From Neorhizobium galegae bv. officinalis (GTDB taxonomy: Bacteria > Pseudomonadota > Alphaproteobacteria > Rhizobiales > Rhizobiaceae): a DNA stretch of 64,000 nt. The notes under the pieces were generated by a model, which saw nothing but the letters and a program-made list of their open reading frames with translations, was not told where the DNA came from and made no database searches. The stretch lies in the NCBI GenBank assembly GCA_000985875.1, contig CCRI01000001.1, forward strand, positions 124,001 through 188,000, in the 5' to 3' direction. The first letter of the stretch is position 1, and every line of letters begins with the position of its first letter. Of the stretch, positions 44,111-53,078 are shown in pieces. The position numbers were made by a program, and so were the translations under genes.

Positions 44111-44862
44111 CATCTTACAGATTCGCGGAGCTCCCGGAGGAGGGTGCGATAACGGAACTGCGCACCCCGCAGATGCCGGCGCATGGCGTCGCGGGCGCCT
44201 TCTTCGTCACCGTCGGAAATCGCCACGACGATGGCGTTGTGCTCTTCATCGAGCAGCTTGATATAGGCCGCCTGGTCGGCCTCCGAATCGTCCGGGCGCA
44301 GGGCTGCGCGCGGGATAAGGCTGCGGCCGATCATGGTCAGGAATTCGCGGAAACGGGGGTTGTTGGTGGCTTCGGCAATGGCAAGATGTAGCGCAAAATC
44401 CGCCTCGCTCGTTGGCTTTGCGGCCTCGAGACACGCCCGTACCGCATAATGGCGATCGAGAATGACCTCTTCCTGTGCGGGGGAACGGCGAAGGGCGGCA
44501 AGCCCCGCGGCCTCGACCTCCACCGCGGTTCTGAGCTCGAGGAGTTCGATCATCGACGATACGCGGGCGAGATCGATATTCGAGAGGGAGAGCATGACCG
44601 GCTGCGCGTTGCGCGACGGCTCCAGCACGAAGACGCCGGCGCCCTGGCGCGCTTCCACCAACCGGTCGGCGCGCAGCGATGCGATCGCCTCGCGCACCAC
44701 AGTGCGGCTCACGCCATGCGCCTCCGTCAGCTGCGCTTCGCTCGGCAGGCGGGAGCCCGGCGGAAACTGGCCTGCCGCAATCGCCTGGCGCAGCGTTTCG
44801 CCAAGGCGGGAAACAAGCGTCCTCGATCCCTTGCCGGTATCGAGTCTGGTTTCAACGCTCAT
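44110..44862 (-). CDS. GntR-family (FCD subfamily) regulator of uronate catabolism
   Basis: A 250-residue regulator: N-terminal GntR winged helix (LRQAIAAGQFPPGSRLPSEAQL, SRTVVREAIASLRADRLVEA) and a C-terminal all-helical FCD domain with Asp/His metal-type ligands (DFALHLAIAEAT and EEHNAIVVAI). The ATG at 44862 follows AGGGAGGA; upstream in-frame starts up to 45321 would run antisense through the udh promoter and gene. It precedes kdgD on the same strand and is divergent from udh, so it probably controls both. Confidence 0.92.
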
Positions 44863-44902
44863 TTTTTCCTCCCTGTGCAGCGGCGCATCACAATATCGCG
44901 TC

Positions 44903-44918
44903 AACTCATATGTCAAGT
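44903..44918. promoter_or_regulatory. Candidate GntR operator over its own promoter
   Basis: AACTCATATGTCAAGT, an imperfect palindrome with AACT/AGT ends, overlaps a minus-strand TTGACA -35 (44911-44916) which has a TGTGAT -10 18 bases on. This would allow autorepression. The match to the other two sites is loose. Confidence 0.3.
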
Positions 44919-44947
44919 CGAGCGCCACTCCAAACCGGCTCAACTTA

Positions 44948-44975
44948 TTGACCAGGTTTCCCCAACATGTATGAT
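44948..44975 (+). promoter_or_regulatory. Promoter of udh
   Basis: TTGACC (44948-44953) and TATGAT (44970-44975) with a 16-base spacer, placing the start point near 44982, just before the palindrome at 44987. Confidence 0.5.
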
Positions 44976-44986
44976 AACTGTCGACG

Positions 44987-45001
44987 CTTGTCACGAACAA
45001 G
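44987..45001. promoter_or_regulatory. Candidate GntR operator downstream of the udh promoter
   Basis: CTTGTCACGAACAAG: 5-base arms CTTGT/ACAAG as in the 44095 site, here with a 5-base instead of a 4-base centre. Located at about +5 to +20 of the predicted udh transcript, where a bound repressor would block it. Confidence 0.42.
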
Positions 45002-45067
45002 TTGGCCGACAGACCGGCCATCACAGGGATTGCCGCGGCCAATGCGCCGCTTTCGGAGGATGATTTC

Positions 45068-45862
45068 TTGAAAAGACTTTTGATCACCGGTGCCGGCGGC
45101 GGCCTCGGACGCGCCATGCGCTCGCGCCTTGCCGGTTTCGCCGAAACGCTTCGCCTCTCCGACATTGTCGATCTCGGCCCGGCCGGCCCCAATGAGGAGA
45201 CGGTCGTCTGCGACCTTGGCGACGCCGAAGCCGTCATGAAGCTGGTCGAAGGCTGTGACGGTATCCTGCATCTCGGCGGGGTTTCGGTGGAGGACAAGTT
45301 TTCGAAGATCCTCAACGCCAACCTGCTCGGCCTCTACAATCTTTACGAAGCGGCCCGCGCCCATGGCCAGCCGCGCATCCTGTTCGCCAGCTCCAACCAT
45401 GTGGTCGGTTTCTACCGCCAGGACGAGCATATCGACGTCAAGGCTCCGATGAAGCCGGACGGTCTCTACGGCGTTTCGAAATGCTTCGGCGAGGCTCTGG
45501 CCCGCATGTATTTCGAAAAGTTCGGCCAGGAGACGGCGCTCGTCAGGATCGGCAGCTGCTTCGAAAAGCCGATCAACCACCGCATGCTGTCCGGCTGGAT
45601 GTCCTATGACGATTTCGCGTCCCTGATCGACTGCGTCTTCCGCGCACCGATGCTCGGCTGCCCGATCATCTGGGGCATTTCCGACAATGACAGCAAGTGG
45701 TGGGACAATTCCCACGCGTCCTATCTCGGCTGGAAGCCGAAGGACAATGCCGAACGGTTCCGCGCCGAGCTCGATGCCAAGGGGCGCCCGGAACCGACGT
45801 CCCCGGCCGCTGTCTACCAGGGCGGCATGTTCACCCAGGACCCGATCTTTTCCGAGGACTGA
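45068..45862 (+). CDS. udh: Uronate dehydrogenase
   Basis: NAD-dependent oxidation of D-galacturonate or D-glucuronate to the aldarolactone, first step of the pathway encoded on the opposite strand. The 264-residue extended SDR has the loop TGAGGGLGRAM (residues 7-17), FASSNHVVGFY, and catalytic Tyr134-x-x-x-Lys138 (YGVSK). DNSH.SYLGWKPKDNAE matches the characterised Agrobacterium enzyme as I recall it. The start is a TTG at 45068, six bases after GGAGGA; this gives the MKRLLITG N terminus of the family, and no ATG fits. Confidence 0.94.
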   Translation: MKRLLITGAGGGLGRAMRSRLAGFAETLRLSDIVDLGPAGPNEETVVCDLGDAEAVMKLVEGCDGILHLGGVSVEDKFSKILNANLLGLYNLYEAARAHGQPRILFASSNHVVGFYRQDEHIDVKAPMKPDGLYGVSKCFGEALARMYFEKFGQETALVRIGSCFEKPINHRMLSGWMSYDDFASLIDCVFRAPMLGCPIIWGISDNDSKWWDNSHASYLGWKPKDNAERFRAELDAKGRPEPTSPAAVYQGGMFTQDPIFSED

Positions 45863-45964
45863 GCCGGCCATTGCCGGGTTCTTGTTTCCGGCTTTCGAAC
45901 CCACCACATCAGCTCCCACTAAGACCTTCTCCTCTCTCAGAAGGTATTTTCCGGAGTTCTTGTC

Positions 45965-46942
45965 ATGGGATTTATCGATATCAATCCTCCCGTCCCCGAG
46001 GATGGCGCGCTTCTCGACGCCTATTCGGAGACGGTTGCCGGCGCGGTCGATCGCGTCGGTCCCGCCGTCAGCCGCATCGAGCGGCTCGGCGGCGTTGCTG
46101 GCCAGGGTGGCCACGGATCGGGCTTTGCGATTTCGCCCGACGGCCTGATCATCACCAACCACCATGTCGTGGCAGACGCCAAGACCGTGCGTATCCGCAG
46201 CGCCAACGGGGCGGTCGGGCAGGGTAGTGTGCTCGGCCGTGACGCCGATACGGATATCGCGCTGGTGCGTGCCGACATGGACGTTCAGGCCTGGGCACGG
46301 CTCGGCGATTCCCAGAAACTGCGGCGCGGCCATATCGCGATTGCGATCGGCAATCCGCTCGGATTCGACTGGTCGGTGACGTCAGGCGTCGTTTCGGCTT
46401 TGGGTCGGTCGATGCGCTCGTCCACGGGCCGGCTGATCGACGACGTCGTGCAGACCGATGCGGCGCTTAATCCGGGCAATTCCGGCGGGCCGCTGGTGTC
46501 GGCGTCGGGCGAGGTGGTCGGCGTCAACACCGCTGTCATCCGCGGCGCACAGGGCATTGCCTTCGCGGTCGCCTCCAACACGGCCAATTTCGTCGTTTCG
46601 GAGATCCTGCGTTTCGGCCATGTGCGGCGCGCCTTCATCGGCATCGTCGTCGATACGACCGCGCTGCCGCGGCGCGTCGCAGTGAAGGCCGGGATGACGC
46701 AGGAAACGACGGTGCGCATCCGCCGCATCGATGCGGGCAGCCCGGCTGACAGGGCGGGGCTGAAGGAAGGCGATTTCATCCTGGCGATCGACGGCCAGCC
46801 CGTCGGCGGCGCGGATGACCTGATCCGTCTGCTGGACGGGACCCGGATCGGCAAGGATACGCCCATCTCGGTCTACGATCTCGATTCGCGGATCGTCGAT
46901 CGAGTTCTCGTTCCTGCCGCCCGACCGCATAACGGCGCATGA
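45965..46942 (+). CDS. HtrA/DegP-like trypsin-type serine protease with PDZ domain, no signal peptide
   Basis: A 325-residue S1C-family protease. The catalytic triad is His67 (TNHHVV), Asp97 (DTDIAL) and Ser173 (GNSGGP). A single PDZ domain covers roughly residues 215-315 (IDAGSPADRAGLKEGDFIL). The N terminus is polar with no signal peptide or membrane anchor, so unlike DegP it should act in the cytoplasm. Its 102-base upstream gap separates it from udh; co-transcription is uncertain. Role unknown; possibly quality control or regulated cleavage. Confidence 0.87.
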   Translation: MGFIDINPPVPEDGALLDAYSETVAGAVDRVGPAVSRIERLGGVAGQGGHGSGFAISPDGLIITNHHVVADAKTVRIRSANGAVGQGSVLGRDADTDIALVRADMDVQAWARLGDSQKLRRGHIAIAIGNPLGFDWSVTSGVVSALGRSMRSSTGRLIDDVVQTDAALNPGNSGGPLVSASGEVVGVNTAVIRGAQGIAFAVASNTANFVVSEILRFGHVRRAFIGIVVDTTALPRRVAVKAGMTQETTVRIRRIDAGSPADRAGLKEGDFILAIDGQPVGGADDLIRLLDGTRIGKDTPISVYDLDSRIVDRVLVPAARPHNGA

Positions 46943-46977
46943 CGGCCCGATGATGCTGTCAGCCGAGGCGCCCTGCC

Positions 46978-47718
46978 TTAGGACAGACGGCTTCTCAACC
47001 GTGCCATAGCCGGTTCGTCGAAACCGAGATGGACGAGGTAGTCCCGTACGGTGCCGTAGTTCCTGCCGATATGGTCGAGCGCCTGGCGCATGCTGCGCGG
47101 TTCCGAGGCGAGCACGATATCGACGAGAGCTGCCGGGGTGCCGCGGCCGAGGGCACGATCCCTGAGCCTCGCGATCAGCGGGCCAGAGATCGTCGCCGTC
47201 AGGGCGTAATCCTCGATAATGGTCGTCTCATCGACACGGGCATTGGCGAGCAGCAAGGCCGAGATCACGCCGGTGCGGTCCTTGCCGGCGCTGCAATGGA
47301 AGAGCACGGCGCCTTCAGGCGCTTCGGCGATGGTTTTCAGCACTTCGGCGATGGCCGGCTGGCAGTCGTCGATCGCCTGGCAATAGCGATCGCCCATGTC
47401 GAAGCTCACCGCGGCAGTTGCCATCATCTCCACCGGTGCCAGTGCCGAAAACAACGGCGTGTTGTGGTAGCGCACTTCGGCATGGCCCGCGAATGGGTTG
47501 GCTTCTGCGTCGATCTCGTGGGCATTGCGCAGGTCGATGACGGTGGCCAGTCCGTTGTCCAGCAAGGTTTCGATGTCGGCCGCGCTCAAGGCGTGCAATG
47601 CGTCGCCGCGCAGGATCGAGCGCCAGCGGGTCAGGCCACCCTCGGCAGTCCTGTAACCGCCGAGGTCGCGGACATTGTGGGCGCCTTCCAGCGCGATCAG
47701 GCGTTCGTAACTCAGCAT
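46978..47718 (-). CDS. Tyrosine/lipid-type protein phosphatase (MptpB-like)
   Basis: A 246-residue cysteine phosphatase with the P-loop HCSAGKDRTG (Cys142, Arg148) and the upstream NVRDLGGY and VIDLRNAHE motifs that define the MptpB/LipA group, which accept phosphotyrosine and also phosphoinositide or other phosphate monoesters. No signal peptide. It starts one base after the stop of the last permease gene, so it belongs to the importer operon above and may dephosphorylate the imported compound. Confidence 0.87.
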   Translation of the reverse strand: MLSYERLIALEGAHNVRDLGGYRTAEGGLTRWRSILRGDALHALSAADIETLLDNGLATVIDLRNAHEIDAEANPFAGHAEVRYHNTPLFSALAPVEMMATAAVSFDMGDRYCQAIDDCQPAIAEVLKTIAEAPEGAVLFHCSAGKDRTGVISALLLANARVDETTIIEDYALTATISGPLIARLRDRALGRGTPAALVDIVLASEPRSMRQALDHIGRNYGTVRDYLVHLGFDEPAMARLRSRLS

Positions 47719-47719
47719 A

Positions 47720-48583
47720 TCAGCGGATTCCGGATTTCATGAAGGATTCGATGACGTGGCGTTGCAGGACCAGGTAGATGATCAGGATCGGCAGGCTGGC
47801 GAGTGCCGAGGCCGCCATCAGCGGCCCCCAGAGATTGCCCTCCTGGGTCATGAACATCTGCAGGCCGATCTGGACCACCGAGTTTTCCGGCTTGCGCGAG
47901 AGCAGAAGCGGCCAGAAATATTCGTTCCAGGCGGAAATGAAGGCGATGATCGACAGGGAGGCGATCGGCGCGCCCATGTTCGGCACGACGATCTGCCAGA
48001 GGATCTTCCAGCTTCTTGCGCCATCGATGCGCGCCGCTTCGAGAATCTCGGTCGGGAAGGAGCGCATCGCGTTGTAGAGCAGCAGGATCGCGAAGGCGTG
48101 CGCGGCATTCGGCACGATAAGACCGGTCAGCGTGTCGAGAAGACCGAGCCGCGAGGCGAGCACATAGTTGGGAATCATGGTGACCTGGAAGGGCACCAGC
48201 CAGGAGAGCGCAATGAGCCCGTGGATGATGCCGGAAAGGCGCATGCGCCAGCGGACCAGCGCATAGGCCGCAAACAGGCCGGTCACGACCTGCAGCAGCG
48301 CCGTCGCGGCGGATACGATCGTGGTGTTGATCAACATCCCGATCATCGGAATGCGGGTCAGCACGAAGACGTAGTTTTCGAGCGACGGGTTGGACGGCCA
48401 GAGCGAGGTGGAGAAGATCTCGTTCTCCGGCCGAAGCGAGGTGACGATCATCCAGTAGATCGGAAATATCGACAGGAAGGACAGGACGATCATGACAGCA
48501 TGCACGGCCACCCGGCGGGCATGGCCAGCCTTCGGCCCGTGAGAGGCGTGCGAGGCGCTGTCGGGGGAAGCGTCAATTGTCAT
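47720..48583 (-). CDS. ABC transporter permease (UgpE type)
   Basis: About 287 residues with six hydrophobic segments and the EAA loop (TEILEAARIDGARSWKILWQI). The ATG at 48583 (MTIDASPDSASH) overlaps the preceding permease by 11 bases and is preferred to 48625. It pairs with the permease at 48573 and the binding protein at 49605. No ATPase gene lies in this operon. Confidence 0.9.
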   Translation of the reverse strand: MTIDASPDSASHASHGPKAGHARRVAVHAVMIVLSFLSIFPIYWMIVTSLRPENEIFSTSLWPSNPSLENYVFVLTRIPMIGMLINTTIVSAATALLQVVTGLFAAYALVRWRMRLSGIIHGLIALSWLVPFQVTMIPNYVLASRLGLLDTLTGLIVPNAAHAFAILLLYNAMRSFPTEILEAARIDGARSWKILWQIVVPNMGAPIASLSIIAFISAWNEYFWPLLLSRKPENSVVQIGLQMFMTQEGNLWGPLMAASALASLPILIIYLVLQRHVIESFMKSGIR

Positions 48584-49523
48584 AGACCGCGAACCTTTTC
48601 GTGAGCCACATGCAGCCCGCTGCAATCACCGCAAAACCGGCAAAGGCGATCATGCCGGCCGCCGAACTCCAGCCGGCCGACATGGTCTGGAAACCGTATT
48701 CCCACAGCAGATAGAAGATGTTGGTGGTCGATTTCAGCGGGCCGCCATTGGTGAGCACGTTGATATAGGCGAAGCTCCACTGCGCCCCGAACAGGATGGT
48801 CATCATCGACAGAAGCAGGATGGTCGGCGACAGTAGCGGCAGTCTGATATCGCGGATGATGCCCCAGCGGCTGGCGCCGTCTATGCGCGCCGCCTCGATA
48901 TAGGAGGGGTTGATGCCGGCATTGGCGGCAGAAAACAGAAGGGTGGAAAAGCCGATCAGCTTCCAGCCGGTAATCCAGGTCAGCGTCGCAAGCGCGTATG
49001 TCGGATCGGTCAGAAAGCCGATGCGGCCGAGACCGACCGTCTCCAGGCCGAGCGTGATCAACCCCTGGTCCTCGTTGAGCAGCCAGCGCCAGAGGATGGC
49101 GGCGACGACGGGCGCGACGATCATCGGCACGAAGATCAGCGCGCGATAGATCGTCCGGGCGCGGCCTTCGAGGTCCTGGGTCCAGATCGCCACGAAGAGC
49201 GGAATGATCACCGACATCGGGAAGAGGCCGAGAATGTAGAACAGCGTGTTCCAGAGAGCGGCGCGCATTTCGGGCAGTGCGAACAGGCGCTGGTAGTTGG
49301 TGAGGCCTACATAGCGCTGCGGCGCGGTCGGCAGCATGTTCCACTGGTAGAACGAGAGCTGGAAGGCCTCGACCAGCGGCACATAGGTCCACATCATCAG
49401 GAGACACAGCGCCGGTGCCAGATAGAGCCAGGGCTGCACGGTGAATGTGCCGCGCTGGCGGGCAGCCGCGGGCACTCGGGCAACGGCGAGCGGTCTTGTG
49501 AGATCGGCCTGGATGTCGGTCAT
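48573..49523 (-). CDS. ABC transporter permease (UgpA type)
   Basis: A 316-residue permease: N-terminal helix LYLAPALCLLMMWTYVPLVEAF, five more segments and the EAA loop (PSYIEAARIDGASRWGIIRDI). GGGGAAA precedes the ATG. It lies 81 bases after the binding-protein gene across a hairpin. Confidence 0.92.
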   Translation of the reverse strand: MTDIQADLTRPLAVARVPAAARQRGTFTVQPWLYLAPALCLLMMWTYVPLVEAFQLSFYQWNMLPTAPQRYVGLTNYQRLFALPEMRAALWNTLFYILGLFPMSVIIPLFVAIWTQDLEGRARTIYRALIFVPMIVAPVVAAILWRWLLNEDQGLITLGLETVGLGRIGFLTDPTYALATLTWITGWKLIGFSTLLFSAANAGINPSYIEAARIDGASRWGIIRDIRLPLLSPTILLLSMMTILFGAQWSFAYINVLTNGGPLKSTTNIFYLLWEYGFQTMSAGWSSAAGMIAFAGFAVIAAGCMWLTKRFAVYDN

Positions 49524-49556
49524 GAAATTTCCCCGAAAGGGCCCCGAGGGGACAAC

Positions 49557-49591
49557 GATGCCGGACGGGAAAGCGAGACCCGCCCGGCATC
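49557..49591 (-). other. Hairpin between binding-protein and permease genes
   Basis: GATGCCGG and CCGGCATC, extended by CGGG/CCCG with a mismatch, form a stem around an AT-poor loop. No T run follows on the minus strand, so it is more likely to stabilise the upstream binding-protein message than to terminate. Confidence 0.45.
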
Positions 49592-49604
49592 TCCTCGTAA
49601 CTGG

Positions 49605-50912
49605 TTACGGCATCAGGTCCTGGCCCTGGTCCTGGGCGGCTTTCAGCGTCGCGACCGGATCGCCCTTGCCGAAGACGGCTTCACGCACGGAGTCCATCAT
49701 CATTTTCTCGACCTGGCGATAGTTCGGGCCGGGGAAGGCGACGTTGGCGGTGAGGCGGTTCAGCTGTTCCAGGTTGGCGCGGAACATCGGGTTTTCCTTG
49801 ACCCAGGGGCCGAGGTAGTTCGGGTCGTCGACGATATCGAGACGCAGCGGCAGGTAGCCGATCTTGCTGGTGATGACCGTATAGGCTTCCTTGCTCGTCA
49901 GGTACTTCAGGAGCTCGTAGGCCGCACGCTGCTTTGCGGGATCCTTGCTGAAGACGAAGAGGGCGCTGCCGGAATTGGTGGGAGCGGTCGGCTTTTCGCC
50001 GAAGGACGGCATCGGGGCGATACGCAGGTCGAATTTCCCTTGAGCGGCCTTCTTATAGGAGCCAAGCACCGCAGTCGTATAGACGAACATGCCGAGATTG
50101 CCGGCGGCAAAGGTGTCCGAGCCGCTGGCCGGGTCGATCTTGGCATGGGCGCCGCTATCGACCATGTCGCGCAGCATCTTGACCGCTTCGGCGGCATTCT
50201 TGTCCGCGTAAGTGAGCTTGTTGCCGTCGCGCACCCTACCGCCGTTCGACATGACGATTGCCTGGTAGACGAAAGTGCCGTCGGTTGGGCCGTAGGCGCC
50301 GGGGAAGAAGCCGTTCTTGCCGGTCTTTTCCTTGATCGCCTTGCCGGCGAGGTTGACGTCGGCCCAGGTCTTCGGCGGATTGTTCGGGTCGAGGCCGGCC
50401 TGCTTGAAGAGGTCGCCGTTGTAATAGAGAACAGGCGTTGAGAACGTGTAGGCGAGACCGTAGGTCTTGCCCTCGACCTTGCCGAGTTCGAGACCCTTCG
50501 GGATCATGCCGGCGAGGTGTTCTTTCAGCTCGGCCGGTTTCACCATGTCTTCGAGCGCATTGCCGCCGAGATCGGAGGCGATGAAGATCAGGTCGCGGAA
50601 GGTCAGCTGGGCGACGTCCGGCTGCTTGCCGGCGACGATATCGGCCTGGACGCGGTTGATGATCTCGTTCGAGGGAACGGCGACCGTCTCGACCTTCACG
50701 TTCGGGAATTTCTTCTCGAAGCCGGCGATCAACTCTTTCGTGGCGTCGGCGCCGGCGCTCGCGGAGGCGAGGTTGTAATTGTAGAAGGTGATCGTCACCG
50801 GCTTGTCGATGGTTGCCGGCATTTCGGCAAGCGCGCCGAGCGGGAGGCCCAGGGGCAACATCGAGGCGGCGGTGAGCGTCGCCATGAGCTTGAGCGTGGT
50901 TCTGCGCAGCAT
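49605..50912 (-). CDS. ABC transporter substrate-binding protein (UgpB-like family 1)
   Basis: A 435-residue periplasmic binding protein with a signal peptide (RTTLKLMATLTAASMLPLGL, cleavage after GALAEM). Mature-region landmarks TKELIAGFEKKFPNVKVETV, GKQPDVAQLTFRDL and TNSGSALFVFSKDP resemble the UgpB group, which binds glycerol-3-phosphate or glycerophosphodiesters. CGGAGA precedes the ATG. Its operon places it after a metallophosphoesterase gene and before two permeases and a phosphatase, which favours a phosphorylated ligand. Confidence 0.88.
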   Translation of the reverse strand: MLRRTTLKLMATLTAASMLPLGLPLGALAEMPATIDKPVTITFYNYNLASASAGADATKELIAGFEKKFPNVKVETVAVPSNEIINRVQADIVAGKQPDVAQLTFRDLIFIASDLGGNALEDMVKPAELKEHLAGMIPKGLELGKVEGKTYGLAYTFSTPVLYYNGDLFKQAGLDPNNPPKTWADVNLAGKAIKEKTGKNGFFPGAYGPTDGTFVYQAIVMSNGGRVRDGNKLTYADKNAAEAVKMLRDMVDSGAHAKIDPASGSDTFAAGNLGMFVYTTAVLGSYKKAAQGKFDLRIAPMPSFGEKPTAPTNSGSALFVFSKDPAKQRAAYELLKYLTSKEAYTVITSKIGYLPLRLDIVDDPNYLGPWVKENPMFRANLEQLNRLTANVAFPGPNYRQVEKMMMDSVREAVFGKGDPVATLKAAQDQGQDLMP

Positions 50913-50934
50913 TTTGCGTGTCTCCGGGTGAGGG

Positions 50935-51777
50935 TTATTCAGCGGCGACGGGCATTGCCCGGGCCATCAGAAGTTCGAGCGGATAGGTGTTGAGCTCGGC
51001 GCGGTCGGATGGCAGCGGCACGAAGGCCATGGTGAGGCCGGAGGGACGGATGGTGCCGATGCCGAAGGAGGCGCCGCGCACCATGCGCAGGATGTCGGTG
51101 CGCAGGATGTCGGTCGCGGCATGCTGGCCGGTGCCGACCACGACCGGGATGCCGTGCCAGACCGAGACGCGGTCGTGATGGATATGGCCGCTGAGGATGC
51201 CGATGATGTTGCGGCCCTTCAGCAGTTCGCGGAAACGTTCCGACTGCGGAAAATGGATCGTCCGCCAGTGGGCGGCATCGGCTTCCTCGCCGAGTGCCGG
51301 CGGATGGTGGACGACGATCAGCTTCGGCAGGTCGGGGTGGCTATCGAGCGTCGAGGCGAGCCAGTCGAACTGTTCGGGATCGATCGTGCCGCCGATCAGG
51401 CCCGGCGTCGTCGAGTCGATGGTGATGATGTGGGTGCCGTCGATGATGGTGTCGTGGTCGTAGGGCGCATCCGGATCGTGCGCCTCGATGCCCATGCCCT
51501 CGTAGAAGCCGGGGCGGGTGTCGTGATTGCCGAGCGCATAGATGACCGGAACATCGATCCTGGCGTCGATGATCTCCTTCAGCCGGCGGAAGCTCTCGGC
51601 ATCGCCGCGATTGGTGAGATCGCCGCTGGCGATGACGAATTGCGGCTTCGGCGTCACGGTCGCGACGAGATCGAGCACCTGGTGCAGCGTCTCGGTCGTG
51701 TCGCTGTGCAGATGGCTGTCGTCGGCGGTGCCGAGGTGCAGGTCGGTCAGATGGATGAATGTGGTTTCGCGTCGCAC
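50935..51777 (-). CDS. Metallophosphoesterase (CpdA/GpdQ-like phosphodiesterase)
   Basis: A 280-residue calcineurin-type phosphoesterase with the full metal set: DLHLG (residues 12-16), GDLTNRG, GNHD, VVHHPP and GHIHHD. Members hydrolyse cAMP or glycerophosphodiesters. The start is a GTG at 51777 with GGAGG seven bases upstream. It begins the operon and lies 22 bases before the binding-protein gene, so hydrolysis of an imported phosphodiester is a reasonable inference. No signal peptide. Confidence 0.88.
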   Translation of the reverse strand: MRRETTFIHLTDLHLGTADDSHLHSDTTETLHQVLDLVATVTPKPQFVIASGDLTNRGDAESFRRLKEIIDARIDVPVIYALGNHDTRPGFYEGMGIEAHDPDAPYDHDTIIDGTHIITIDSTTPGLIGGTIDPEQFDWLASTLDSHPDLPKLIVVHHPPALGEEADAAHWRTIHFPQSERFRELLKGRNIIGILSGHIHHDRVSVWHGIPVVVGTGQHAATDILRTDILRMVRGASFGIGTIRPSGLTMAFVPLPSDRAELNTYPLELLMARAMPVAAE

Positions 51778-51872
51778 CGGATGCCTCCATGGATGACGGT
51801 TTCGTCAGGAGGACCGTTAGAAGGGGTTTGTTTCGGGGTGGTGACGAATTTCGAATGCCGTTCGAAACCGGT

Positions 51873-52508
51873 TCAGCGACGGAACATCGGCGCGATGACC
51901 TCGACCATGCGGGCGATGACGATTTCCGGATCATCGAGGTCGATGCTGTAATTGGTCAGCACTTCCGTACGCGACCGCGAGCGGGTGACCTGCGAGCGGA
52001 TGCCGAGCGCGCAATTGAGTCGCCAGCCGATATCGACGTCGTCGAGCCAAGGCGCTATCCGCTTCAGATGCGGGACGAAAGCCCGATGATGTTCGACGTT
52101 ATCGATGATGCGGCGGTAGTGGGGCGCTCGCTCCCGGTGGGTTTTCGCCATCGAGGTAAAATGCGACAGGACCGGATAGCTGGAGGTCGGGTCGAGGCTC
52201 CAGCGGATCGACGGGCCGACCAGGGCCGCAATGACTTCATCGAGATCCGGTGGATCGGGCGCCCGGCGGTCGGCGGCCTTGCGCAGCAGGCTCAGCCGTT
52301 CGGCATTGAGCCGCCGGTAGACGCGCTCGGCGACCGCTGCGACAAGTTCCTCCTGAGAGCCGAAATGGTAGCTGATGGCCGACGGCGTGGCATGCGCCTC
52401 TATGGCGATCCGCCGCGCGGTCAGATCCTCCAGAGCCTCGGCTTCGCAAAGCAGATGCTCGCAGGCATCCATGAGCCTCATGGCTGTGAGATTGGTGCGG
52501 CCGTGCAT
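51873..52508 (-). CDS. TetR-family transcriptional regulator
   Basis: A 211-residue regulator with an N-terminal TetR helix-turn-helix (IAIEAHATPSAISYHFGSQEELVAAV, residues about 29-54) and a mostly helical ligand domain. GAGGGTGAG precedes the ATG. It lies 95 bases upstream of the phosphoesterase operon on the same strand and may regulate it. I see no convincing operator in the 68-base gap beyond a small CCCTC/GAGGG repeat at 52515-52527. Confidence 0.88.
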   Translation of the reverse strand: MHGRTNLTAMRLMDACEHLLCEAEALEDLTARRIAIEAHATPSAISYHFGSQEELVAAVAERVYRRLNAERLSLLRKAADRRAPDPPDLDEVIAALVGPSIRWSLDPTSSYPVLSHFTSMAKTHRERAPHYRRIIDNVEHHRAFVPHLKRIAPWLDDVDIGWRLNCALGIRSQVTRSRSRTEVLTNYSIDLDDPEIVIARMVEVIAPMFRR

Positions 52509-52576
52509 GAACTCACCCTCGATGAGGGCAGTCTAGGCGGCTTCTGTGTAGGGCGAATGACAGCGTGGGAAAAGAC

Positions 52577-52894
52577 CTATGCCAAATCCGGTCGAGCCGT
52601 TTTCGTGTCGAGCTGGCGGTCGAAAGGCGCGGGCCAGGTATCCCTTTCGTCATCGCCATCCTCGCCATCGCGAAACTCGTCCATGCGATGCTTGATGGCC
52701 AGCGCATAGATCGTATCGAGGATGTTGCGGTCACGCAGGTGGGGATCGGTAAGGCCGAGCAGCGCCGCCCGGACGATCTTCTTGCTCGACGTCTTCGGGC
52801 AGCGTTTAGTGACGAATTTGAACAAGGCGTCGTCCGTAAGGCCATCCATCGCGCCGTCGACCAGCGCCTCATAAACCTTCCGCTTTTCTCCCAT
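52577..52894 (-). CDS. Small conserved-looking hypothetical protein
   Basis: A 105-residue soluble protein, MGEKRKVYEALVDGAMD at the start, rich in charged residues and helices, with no signal peptide or membrane segment. The ATG at 52894 has GGGGAGTGGA upstream; a TTG six codons earlier is the alternative. A FKFVTKRCPKTSSKKIVRAAL segment could be a basic nucleic-acid or protein contact, but nothing identifies a family. Third-position GC and its spacing from both neighbours support a real gene. Confidence 0.6.
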   Translation of the reverse strand: MGEKRKVYEALVDGAMDGLTDDALFKFVTKRCPKTSSKKIVRAALLGLTDPHLRDRNILDTIYALAIKHRMDEFRDGEDGDDERDTWPAPFDRQLDTKTARPDLA

Positions 52895-53029
52895 TCCACT
52901 CCCCGCACTCAATCAAAATGACTATGTCATATAACTGTCATCATCCATCGTGAGGGAAATATGGCAAGGGGCTGGAACAAAAGTTGTGATGGACAGCGTT
53001 CACTGACGCGCTTGAGGAATTGAAACGGC

Positions 53030-53057
53030 GCTGCGGCATCTCTAGTTTCGCCGCAGC
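53030..53057. other. Hairpin in the leader of the DUF922 gene
   Basis: GCTGCGGC (53030-53037) and GCCGCAGC (53050-53057), an 8-base-pair stem with a 12-base loop, end about 22 bases before the GTG start. It might modulate translation. The rest of the 184-base gap to the upstream gene has no coding signal. Confidence 0.35.
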
Positions 53058-53078
53058 AACGGCATTGGGAGGTAAAGA

